Positions 1 to 7,427 of a stretch of DNA of 64,000 bases are shown piece by piece (position 1 is the first letter of the stretch; every line of letters starts with the position of its first letter). Source of the stretch: Gemmatimonadetes bacterium SCN 70-22. Its GTDB lineage: Bacteria; Gemmatimonadota; Gemmatimonadetes; Gemmatimonadales; Gemmatimonadaceae. A program made the position numbers and the translations under genes. Location: positions 51,216 through 115,215 of the forward strand of contig MEDZ01000019.1 in the NCBI GenBank assembly GCA_001724275.1, given 5' to 3'. The notes below the pieces were generated by a model. The model made no database searches. It was given only the letters and a program-made list of their open reading frames with translations, and was not told the origin of the DNA.

Positions 1-294
1 CAGCTCGCCCGATGCCCAGCCAACGATGGAGAGCGATCGCGCGCGCGCCGCGTTGCGGCTGTGGCGCAACAGCCCGAACAGGACGAGGCAGGTGGCCATG
101 GAGAACCCCCAGACACCGCGGGCCACCCAGAGCAGCGTGGTCGCGTTGGCGGGGTCGAAGGGGGGGACGCCGCCGGAACGCCGGATGAACCAGGTCACCG
201 CGCCGAAGAAGAGGACCCCCAGGAGGAGGGCGGCGCGAATGAGGATTGCCGGCTTGAGACGCGCGGCCCCGGACTGCAGCTGGCGGGAGGGCAT
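1..294 (-). CDS. Small membrane protein, 3' end outside window
   Basis: Reading leftwards from an ATG at 294 gives 98 uninterrupted codons to the window edge, so the C-terminus is missing. The protein begins MPSRQLQSGAARLK, has a hydrophobic helix at about residues 17-37 (ILIRAALLLGVLFFGAVTWF) and a second at about 55-75 (WVARGVWGFSMATCLVLFGL), then a basic stretch. This is the pattern of a small inner-membrane protein with two or more spans. The start lies 10 bases downstream of the amidohydrolase stop, so the two are probably co-transcribed. I recognise no family; the role is unknown. Confidence 0.6.
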   Translation of the reverse strand, partial: MPSRQLQSGAARLKPAILIRAALLLGVLFFGAVTWFIRRSGGVPPFDPANATTLLWVARGVWGFSMATCLVLFGLLRHSRNAARARSLSIVGWASGEL

Positions 295-304
295 GGACGG
301 GACG

Positions 305-1852
305 TCAGTCGTGGGCCACGGCCGTGTCATGACGATAGACCGGCTTCCCGCCCAGCCAGGTCGAGAGGACCCTGGTCTGCAGCACGAGCTCGGGGGGGAC
401 GCGCATGATGTCCTGGTCGAGGACGACGAAGTCGGCGTACTTGCCGGCTTCCAGCGACCCCACCTCCTTCTCCATGAACGCCGACCACGCCGCCCAGATC
501 GTCATCGACTTCAGGGCTTCCTCGCGCGTCATCCGCTGCTCGGGAAACCACCCGCCCGCCGGCCAGTTGTTGTCGTCCTGCCGCGAGATGGCGGCGTGGA
601 AGGAAATCAGCGGGTTCGTCTTCTCCACCGGGAGGTCGCTCCCGTTGGGAATGACGACGCCGGAATTGAGCAGCGACCGCCAGGCGTAGGCGCCCAGCAG
701 GCGCTGCTGCCCCAGGCGGTTCCCCGCCCAGTACATGTCGCTCGTCTGGTGGCTGGCCTGCATCGAGGGGATGACCCCCAGCAGGGCGAAGCGCGGGATG
801 TCGTCGGGGTGGATGATCTGGGCGTGCTCGACGCGGAAGCGATGGTCGGGCGTGGGGACCTCCTTCAGCGCGGCCTCGAACTCGTCGAGCACGGTGCGGT
901 TGGCGCGGTCGCCGATGGCGTGCACGTTGACCTGGAAGCCGTTGCGCAGCGCCAGCGTGCTGACCTGCTTCACCCGCCCCGGGGGGACGAGCGCGAGGCC
1001 GGAGTTCCTGGGGTCGTCGCTGTACGGCTCGAGGAGCGCCGCCCCGCGCGAGCCTAACGCGCCGTCGGCGCTGATCTTGATCGCCTTGATCCAGAGTCGC
1101 CCCTCGTACAGGTTGGCCTGCGGGCCACGGCGCAGGTAGTGGGCAATGGTGCTGTCGTCGTTGGCGATCATGACGTAGTCGCGGACCGAGAACTTGCCCT
1201 CGCGCGCCACTTCCTCGTAGACGTCGATCGCCTCGCGCCCGACCCCGGCGTCGTGCACGCTGGTGAGTCCCCAGCGGTTCATCTCCTGCGTCGCCGCGAT
1301 GGCGGCGGCGCGCAGCTCGTCCCGGCTCGCGTCGGGGATGGCGCGCGCCACGAGTCCCTGCGCGCGATCCACGAGAACCCCGGTGGGGCTGTTGCGCGCG
1401 TCGCGCACGATCTGCCCGCCAAAGGGGTCCTTGGCGGCGGCGGTGAGCCCCGCCGCCTTCATCGCGGCGGCATTGGCGAGTGTCGCATGACCGTCGACGC
1501 GCACCAGGAAGACCGGGTGGTTCGGCACCGCGGCCGAGAGCTTCTCGTGCGTGGGGAAGCGCGTGTCGGCCCAGTCGTTCTGGTCCCAGGCACGCCCCAG
1601 GATCCACTGCCCGGGAGGGGTGGTCTTCGCGCGCTCGACGACGCGCGCGATCACCTCGTCGTACGACGTGGAGCCTCGCAGGTCCACGGTGCGCAGCCCC
1701 TCCCCCAACCCCATCAGGTGCACATGGGCGTCGATCATCCCGGGGATCACGGTCTTCCCCTCGAGGTCGAGCACCTGGGTGTTCGCCCCCTTCATCGCGG
1801 TGATCAGGAGTGCCGGGCCGGTGGCGACGATGCGGCCGTCGCGGATGGCCAT
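305..1852 (-). CDS. Exported metal-dependent amidohydrolase (YtcJ/imidazolonepropionase-like)
   Basis: Amidohydrolase-superfamily enzyme predicted to hydrolyse C-N bonds of an amide, imide or cyclic substrate with a mononuclear or binuclear metal site. The metal motif HVHLMG follows VIPGMID near the N-terminus. Later metal-ligand segments are VNVHAIGDRA and RVEHAQIIHP, and NGSDLPVEKTNPL near the C-terminus matches YtcJ-type proteins (amidohydrolase family 3). The listed start is the first ATG. The frame stays open upstream and encodes a signal-peptide-like stretch (LALPLLATSLCLLAPHAGAQ) followed by PDLIVTNARIYTVD, the usual first strand of this family. The real protein is therefore longer and exported, but I find no ATG, GTG or TTG in frame; CTG at 1999 is one candidate. 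Downstream of the OPT transporter, probably same operon. Confidence 0.85.
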   Translation of the reverse strand: MAIRDGRIVATGPALLITAMKGANTQVLDLEGKTVIPGMIDAHVHLMGLGEGLRTVDLRGSTSYDEVIARVVERAKTTPPGQWILGRAWDQNDWADTRFPTHEKLSAAVPNHPVFLVRVDGHATLANAAAMKAAGLTAAAKDPFGGQIVRDARNSPTGVLVDRAQGLVARAIPDASRDELRAAAIAATQEMNRWGLTSVHDAGVGREAIDVYEEVAREGKFSVRDYVMIANDDSTIAHYLRRGPQANLYEGRLWIKAIKISADGALGSRGAALLEPYSDDPRNSGLALVPPGRVKQVSTLALRNGFQVNVHAIGDRANRTVLDEFEAALKEVPTPDHRFRVEHAQIIHPDDIPRFALLGVIPSMQASHQTSDMYWAGNRLGQQRLLGAYAWRSLLNSGVVIPNGSDLPVEKTNPLISFHAAISRQDDNNWPAGGWFPEQRMTREEALKSMTIWAAWSAFMEKEVGSLEAGKYADFVVLDQDIMRVPPELVLQTRVLSTWLGGKPVYRHDTAVAHD

Positions 1853-2018
1853 CGCATCGACGACGGGGCGGTTCTGGTCGACCGTGTAGATGCGGGCGTT
1901 GGTGACGATGAGGTCGGGGGGCTGCGCGCCGGCGTGGGGGGCCAGCAGGCAGAGCGAGGTGGCGAGGAGGGGGAGCGCGAGGCCGGCCGCTGCCGCCAGC
2001 CCCGCGCCCCGGTGACGG

Positions 2019-4208
2019 TCAGGGCTGACGGCGCCGCGCCACGAGGTACAGCGGGACGGCCACCAGGGCCACGTACATGACCATGGCGAACAGCGAGTTC
2101 TCGCCTAACGCCCCCATCGCCTCCTTCAGGTTGAACGCCCCGTCCAGGCGGCGGGCGGCGAGCGCGGCGAGGAACACCCCCATGATCGCTCCGCCGGCGA
2201 TGAGCCCCGACGAGAAGAGGACGCCGGGGCCGCTGTCGGCCTCCGGCCCCTCGCGCTCCTCGGGGGCCAGCTTGCGGTCGATGAGCCAGCGGACGATCCC
2301 CCCCATGAACATCGTCGCGGAGGTCGAGATCGGGAGGTACGCCCCCACCGCGATCGGGAGCGACGGAAGGCCGAGGATCTCCAACGCCACGGCGAGGAAG
2401 ACGCCGATCATGATGAGCCCCCACGGCAGCTTCTGCGTGAGGATGCCGTCGACCACGAGCGACATGATCTGCGACTTGGGCGAGTCGAGCTTCTCGACCT
2501 CGCGCCCGTCGGCTCCCCTGGTCTCGCGCCCACCGATCCCCGGGTCGATGAGGAAGGCGATGGCGCCGGCGTCGTCGATCAGGTACTTCCCGGCCGGCGC
2601 GCTCCCCGTCTGCTCGTACAGGTGCCCGATGCGATACGCCTTGCCGTCGGGCCCCTTCATGGGGGACGCCTCGACGTCGCGCACGTCGACGCCGGGGAAC
2701 GACCGTGCCACGATGGTGGTCTTGGCGTCGTTGAGGAAGTGGATGATTCCGCCGACGAGGATCGCCGAGGTGACCGCGCCGAAGACCAGGCCGATCTGCT
2801 GCCGCTTGGGCGTTGCTCCCACGAGATATCCCGTCTTGAGGTCCTGCGACGTGGCGGCGGCGACGGCGGCCGAGACACACACGACGCCGCCGATGGAGAG
2901 CGCGAGGACGCGATGCTCGATCCCGGTCCACCCCACCGCCAGGAACAAGAGGGCGGTCATGAGGACGGTGGCGACGGTCATCCCCGAGATGGGGTTCGAG
3001 CTGGCCCCGATCTGCCCGGCAACGCGGCTCGAGACGGTGGCGAACAGGAAGCCGAAGATGACGGCGAGGATCGCCCCGAACAGGTTGATCCCGATCTGTG
3101 GCAGGAGGACCATGGCGGCGATGAGCACGATGCACCCGCCGATGACGTACGACATCGGGAGGTCCTGCTCGGTGCGGCGCACGCCGGCCGATGCCGACAG
3201 CCCCTTCATGCTCCCGAGTCCGGCGGTGAGCGCCGACCAGATGGTGGGGAACGAGCGCACCAGCGAGATGATGCCGGCCATGGTGACGGCGCCGGCACCG
3301 ATGAAGAAGATGTAGTTCCCGCGGACCGCCGTCGCATCCATGTCGCGGATGAGCTGCGTGTCGTAGGGGAGGATCTTCTCGGTCGCGCTCATCCCGAAGA
3401 GCTTGATGGCGGGGATGAGGACGAAGTAGGAGAGCATCCCGCCGGCGAAGAGGTAGCCGGCGATGCGCGGACCGATGATGAAGCCGACCCCCGTGAGCTC
3501 GGGCGAGATCTCGGCGCGGATCTCGCCGAAGAGCTCGCGGGCGCCGTCGGGGCGCAGGCGTTCGAACGCCTTCCGCGGCACCTCGGCCCACAACCTCATC
3601 CCCGCGTTGAGGAACTTGTAGAGCGCCCCCAGCCCGAACCCCTGGAAGACCGTCCTGGCCTGGATGCCCCCCTTCTCGCCCGAGATGAGGACCTCGGCGC
3701 AGGCCGTCCCCTCGGGGTACTTGAGGTTGTGGTGCTCCTTGACGATGAGCGAGCGCCGGATGGGGATGGTGAAGAGGATGCCTAACAACGCCCCGACGAG
3801 GGCGATCGCCGCCACGTTGGTCCAGGGGAGGTTGTAGCCCATCAGGAGGATCGCCGGCAGCGTGAAGACGACCCCCGCGGCGATCGACTCACCGGCCGAG
3901 CCGGTGGTCTGCACGATGTTGTTCTGGAGGATCGACGACTCCCACCCGAACGCCTTCTGCACGTAGCGGAAGATGGTGATCGAGAGGACGGCGATGGGGA
4001 TGGAGGCGCTGACGGTGAGCCCCACCTTGAGCGCGAGGTAGACCGACGACGCGGCGAAGACCAGCCCGAGGATGCACCCCAGGATGATCGCGCCGACGGT
4101 GAGCTCGACCGGGGACTGCGACGGCGGGATGAAGGGGCGGTGCCCGTTCTCGTCCGGGGCGTCGATGTCGGTGGCGAGGGGCTCGCCTGCGGGTGCCGTG
4201 GTGGCCAT
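2019..4208 (-). CDS. OPT-family oligopeptide transporter
   Basis: Polytopic inner-membrane protein of 729 residues with the OPT-family signature near the N-terminus (SPVELTVGAIILGCILGLVFA and KVGLTVSASIPIAV) and about 14-16 hydrophobic segments. OPT proteins import small peptides or metal chelates using the proton gradient. A long hydrophilic insertion at about residues 490-570 (DAKTTIVARSFPGVDVRDVE onward) separates two membrane blocks, which is common in bacterial OPT members. The ATG start precedes MATTAPAGEPLATDIDAP. It sits among secreted peptidases (M61, S9, M24), which fits peptide uptake as its role; the exact substrate cannot be read from sequence. Confidence 0.93.
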   Translation of the reverse strand: MATTAPAGEPLATDIDAPDENGHRPFIPPSQSPVELTVGAIILGCILGLVFAASSVYLALKVGLTVSASIPIAVLSITIFRYVQKAFGWESSILQNNIVQTTGSAGESIAAGVVFTLPAILLMGYNLPWTNVAAIALVGALLGILFTIPIRRSLIVKEHHNLKYPEGTACAEVLISGEKGGIQARTVFQGFGLGALYKFLNAGMRLWAEVPRKAFERLRPDGARELFGEIRAEISPELTGVGFIIGPRIAGYLFAGGMLSYFVLIPAIKLFGMSATEKILPYDTQLIRDMDATAVRGNYIFFIGAGAVTMAGIISLVRSFPTIWSALTAGLGSMKGLSASAGVRRTEQDLPMSYVIGGCIVLIAAMVLLPQIGINLFGAILAVIFGFLFATVSSRVAGQIGASSNPISGMTVATVLMTALLFLAVGWTGIEHRVLALSIGGVVCVSAAVAAATSQDLKTGYLVGATPKRQQIGLVFGAVTSAILVGGIIHFLNDAKTTIVARSFPGVDVRDVEASPMKGPDGKAYRIGHLYEQTGSAPAGKYLIDDAGAIAFLIDPGIGGRETRGADGREVEKLDSPKSQIMSLVVDGILTQKLPWGLIMIGVFLAVALEILGLPSLPIAVGAYLPISTSATMFMGGIVRWLIDRKLAPEEREGPEADSGPGVLFSSGLIAGGAIMGVFLAALAARRLDGAFNLKEAMGALGENSLFAMVMYVALVAVPLYLVARRRQP

Positions 4209-4280
4209 GGTGGAGAGTCGGAGGAAAGCGGAGGGGGCGGGGTGCGCCCGCGACCATCAGTGCGAGGCCCTCTAAGCTGG

Positions 4281-4320
4281 GGGGTGACGGTCGCGCCGTC
4301 GAGTCACCCCTGCGGGGTCG
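4281..4320 (-). terminator. Weak hairpin around the DUF4349 stop codon
   Basis: GGGGTGAC at 4281-4288 pairs with GTCACCCC at 4313-4320, enclosing a G+C-rich loop and overlapping the stop codon of the DUF4349 gene. It lies between that gene and the OPT start and could terminate leftward transcription. There is no U-tract, so this is tentative. Confidence 0.3.
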
Positions 4321-5275
4321 CCGCCTGGCGGCGTGGGCGATGCCGGTAGCGCCGCCAGGCGGCCGCCGCGAGCCACAGGAGGGCACCGACCGGAACCAGC
4401 GTTCCCAACGAGGCGATGCCTCCCGCGATGAACCGCACGAAGTTGCGCCACGCCTCCCGGAAGGCCTCGCCGATCACGCTCTCGCCGGGGGTGGAGCTCA
4501 CCAGCGGGAGGGGCTCGTGGACGGTCACCACCAGGGTGCTCGTCGCGACGCGCGCCCGCAGGTACCGCAGGCGCCCCTCGACGCGCTCGATCTCCTCGCG
4601 CACCCGCGCCAGTTCACGCTCGACGTTGAGCACGTCCTCGAGCTTCCCGGTGCGCGTGGCGAGGAGGGCGACGAGGCGCTCCTCGAGACGGCGGCTGTTG
4701 GCGACGCGCGCCGAGAGGTCGACATACTGCTCGCCGACATCCTCGGCGGTGCTGGTGACCGTCTCCACCTTCCCGATGGGGCGGAGGCCGGCGAGCGCCT
4801 CGTCGAAGCGCGGCGCCGGGACCTTGAGCTCGATCGTGGCGCTGCGCACCTCGTGCTCGCCCGCCGAGAGCGTCGTGTTCCCCACCCAGCCGCCTAACGA
4901 TGAGGCGATGCGCTGCACCGCGGCGATGGCCGGCTCGAGAGAGTCCACCCGGACCGAGGCCACGCCGTTGCGGATCACCATCGACGCGGCCGACGTGTCT
5001 CCCTGCCGTATCGCGGCATCGGTGGGCGGCTCCCGCCGCTCGCGTGCGAAGGGGGGCGGCAGAGGGGAGGCGACGATCGCCTTGCCGCGCGCGGCGGCGT
5101 CGGCCTGGGACAGCTCGACCGGCGCCTCCAGTGGGGGGGCGGCCGATGCGCCCGGCCCCGCGACGAACGGCGCGTCCGACGTCGCCACGGCGGGGCGCCC
5201 CTCGCCTCCGCAGGAGGTGGCGAGCAGCGCGAGCGCGAGGAGGACGGGACGGGGGAGAGGGAGGCGGCGGGACAT
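4304..5275 (-). CDS. DUF4349 lipoprotein
   Basis: Lipoprotein of 323 residues. The start at 5275 (MSRRLPLPRPVLLALALLATSCGGEG) gives a signal peptide with lipobox LATSC, and a GGAG Shine-Dalgarno lies about 8 bases upstream; a longer in-frame start at 5371 would put an arginine-rich tail ahead of the signal peptide and is less likely. The middle (ASMVIRNGVASVRVDSLEPA, then SSLGGWVGNTTLS) and the region GEQYVDLSARVANSRRLEER followed by an ELARVREEIERVEGRLRYL coiled coil are typical of DUF4349. A transmembrane helix (FIAGGIASLGTLVPVGALLW) and an arginine-rich tail end the protein. The function of the family is unknown. Divergent from the M61 peptidase. Confidence 0.88.
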   Translation of the reverse strand: MSRRLPLPRPVLLALALLATSCGGEGRPAVATSDAPFVAGPGASAAPPLEAPVELSQADAAARGKAIVASPLPPPFARERREPPTDAAIRQGDTSAASMVIRNGVASVRVDSLEPAIAAVQRIASSLGGWVGNTTLSAGEHEVRSATIELKVPAPRFDEALAGLRPIGKVETVTSTAEDVGEQYVDLSARVANSRRLEERLVALLATRTGKLEDVLNVERELARVREEIERVEGRLRYLRARVATSTLVVTVHEPLPLVSSTPGESVIGEAFREAWRNFVRFIAGGIASLGTLVPVGALLWLAAAAWRRYRHRPRRQAATPQG

Positions 5276-5380
5276 GGTACGTCTCCGTGTTGGGTGGTTC
5301 GTGGCGTGATTGGCGCCGGCCGAGGGTGGCGCCCTGCCGTGGAGACGCCGGCGGTCGCGGAACTTGCACATGCGCCGCGC

Positions 5381-5408
5381 GCGGCTGGTTCGGCGCGGCT
5401 GGTTCGGC
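5381..5408. repeat. Perfect 14-bp tandem duplication in a divergent promoter region
   Basis: GCGGCTGGTTCGGC occurs twice head to tail. It lies in the 216-base gap (5276-5491) between the divergent DUF4349 and M61 genes, which must carry both promoters. I see no convincing -35/-10 pair. The duplication may be an operator or simply slippage. Confidence 0.5.
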
Positions 5409-5491
5409 GCGGTGGGAAGGGCGGCCCCTTCGCCGCCGTCCGGGCGGATCCGGGGGTATTACCTTTCCGCGCTTCACCAATCGCCCCGCAT

Positions 5492-7327
5492 ATGCGCCCG
5501 CCCCTGCGCTCGTTGTGCCACGCTCTCCTCGTCCCGCTCGCCCTCGGGATCACCTCTCCCGTCGTGGCCCAGCGCGGCACCCCCCGGGGCGCCGAGGTGT
5601 CTGCCCCGGTCTCCGACCTGCGCTACGAGGTGACCTTCACGCGGGCGACGGCGGCGACGCGCTCGCTGGCGGTGACGGTGAGGTTCTCGGCCAGGGGGCG
5701 CGACCCGGTGCTCCTGTCGTTCCCGGCCTGGACCCCCGGGGCCTACGAGCTCTCGTACTTTGCCCGCAACGTCTCGTCGTTCGGCGCCACCGGCGACGGG
5801 AAGCCGCTGCACTGGGACAAGGCGGATTACGACACGTGGCGCATTGCGCCTGGCGGCGCACGCGACATCGCCGTTCGTTTCGACTTCGCCGCGGACTCGC
5901 TCGACAACGCGATGGCGTGGGCGCGGGACGACTTCGCCTTCTTCAACGGGACGAACCTCTTTCCCTATCCCGAGGGGCGCGACACCGGCTTCGGGGCCAC
6001 GGTGACGGTCGTCACCGAGCCGGGGTGGAGGGTGGCGACCGGGATGCCGTCGGCCGGCCCCCGCACCTTCTCGGCGCGCGACTACCACGACCTCGTGGAC
6101 ATGCCCTTCTTCGTCGGGGCCTTCGACGTGGATTCCCAGCAGGTGCAAGGCAAGTGGGTGCGCGTGGCGTCGTATCCCGAGCGGGCGCTCGCCGGCGAGG
6201 GCCGGCGCACCTTCTGGGAGCAGGTGCAGCGCATGTTCCCGCCGATGATCGACGTCTTCGGCGAGGCGCCGTACGACACCTACGCGATCCTCGCGGTCTT
6301 CGACTCGTCGTCGGCGGGTTACAGCGCGCTCGAGCACGCCAATTCGCACCTCGGGATCTACTCGCCCTTCATCATCGGCAACACGGCGCTCCCGAGCGTC
6401 ACGGCGCACGAGATCTTCCACTTGTGGAACGTCAAGCGGATGCGCCCGGCCGAGATGGTGCCGTATCGATACGACCGCGCGATGCCGACCCCCTGGCTCT
6501 GGGTGAGCGAGGGGATCACCGACTACTACGCCGACCTGGCGCTGGTGCGAGGCGGGGTGATCGATTCGTCCGGCTTCCTGGCGCTCACCAGCGGGAAGAT
6601 CGGGGAGGTGCAGGAGGCGCCGCCGGTGGCGCTGGAGGACGCCTCGCTGTCCACGTGGATCCATCCCAAGGACGGCACCGGGTACCTGTACTATCCCAAG
6701 GGGTCGCTGGCCGGCTTCATGCTCGACGTCTTCATCCGCGATGCCAGCGACAACACGGCCGGCCTCGACGACGTGATGCGCGAGGTCTACCGGAAGTCCT
6801 ACAAGGCGGGGCGCGGCTTCACGGCACAGGACTGGTGGGGGGCGGTGGCGCGCGCCGCGAAGGGGAGGAGCGTGGCCGACCTCGAAGCCCGCTACATCGA
6901 CGGGCGCGAGCCGTTTCCGTGGGCGACCCTGTTGCCGCTGGCGGGGCTCAGGCTCAAGGTGGACACGTTGCGCGAGCCGCGGATCGGCGTCTTCACGGCG
7001 CTGGATTCGGCGGGGCGCGTGGTGGTGACCGAGCTCACGCGCGACGGGGCGGCGGCGCAGGCCGGCGTGCAGACGGGCGACGAACTGGTGAGCATCGGCG
7101 ACATCCCGGTGACGGACGGCTTCGGGCCGCGATTCCGGGCGCGCTATGGACGCGCGGAAGGGCAGTCGATCCCGATCAAGGTGCGTCGTGACGGTCGGGA
7201 CGTGACGTTGACCCTGACGGTGCGGATGGAGGTCACCACGTCGCAGCGGATCATCTTCGACCCGGCCGCGTCGGGCAAGGCCCGGCGCATTCGGCGCGGG
7301 ATCATGACGGGGGCGGTCGACAAGTGA
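5492..7327 (+). CDS. M61 family metallopeptidase with C-terminal PDZ domain
   Basis: Exported glycyl-aminopeptidase-like zinc peptidase of 611 residues. The ATG at 5492 gives a signal peptide ending near PVVAQRG; earlier in-frame starts add low-complexity sequence. Residues about 35-200 form the N-terminal beta domain (YEVTFTRATAATRSLAVTVRF). The catalytic domain carries HEIFH (His306, Glu307, His310) and SEGITDYYAD (Glu340), the M61 hallmarks. A PDZ domain follows at about 510-590 (VVTELTRDGAAAQAGVQTGD, then LVSIGDIPVTD). Family members cleave N-terminal glycine or other small residues; here it probably trims peptides outside the inner membrane. It is the only plus-strand gene in the first 34 kb. 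Confidence 0.92.
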   Translation: MRPPLRSLCHALLVPLALGITSPVVAQRGTPRGAEVSAPVSDLRYEVTFTRATAATRSLAVTVRFSARGRDPVLLSFPAWTPGAYELSYFARNVSSFGATGDGKPLHWDKADYDTWRIAPGGARDIAVRFDFAADSLDNAMAWARDDFAFFNGTNLFPYPEGRDTGFGATVTVVTEPGWRVATGMPSAGPRTFSARDYHDLVDMPFFVGAFDVDSQQVQGKWVRVASYPERALAGEGRRTFWEQVQRMFPPMIDVFGEAPYDTYAILAVFDSSSAGYSALEHANSHLGIYSPFIIGNTALPSVTAHEIFHLWNVKRMRPAEMVPYRYDRAMPTPWLWVSEGITDYYADLALVRGGVIDSSGFLALTSGKIGEVQEAPPVALEDASLSTWIHPKDGTGYLYYPKGSLAGFMLDVFIRDASDNTAGLDDVMREVYRKSYKAGRGFTAQDWWGAVARAAKGRSVADLEARYIDGREPFPWATLLPLAGLRLKVDTLREPRIGVFTALDSAGRVVVTELTRDGAAAQAGVQTGDELVSIGDIPVTDGFGPRFRARYGRAEGQSIPIKVRRDGRDVTLTLTVRMEVTTSQRIIFDPAASGKARRIRRGIMTGAVDK

Positions 7328-7373
7328 CGGGCAGCCGGGCATCGGCGCGTCGCCGGCCCTGCCCGGCGTGAGA

Positions 7374-7409
7374 CGCGCGTGGGGCGGCCGGCCGGCCGCC
7401 CCACGCGCG
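7374..7409. terminator. Bidirectional terminator hairpin, 36-base perfect palindrome
   Basis: All 18 positions on each side of the centre at 7391/7392 are complementary (core GGGGCGGCCGG / CCGGCCGCCCC). It sits in the 100-base gap between convergent genes (M61 ending 7327, S9 ending 7428), where a shared terminator is expected. There is no U-tract on either side, as often seen in high-G+C genomes. Confidence 0.75.
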
Positions 7410-7427
7410 CGTGTGCCCCCCCTTCCG

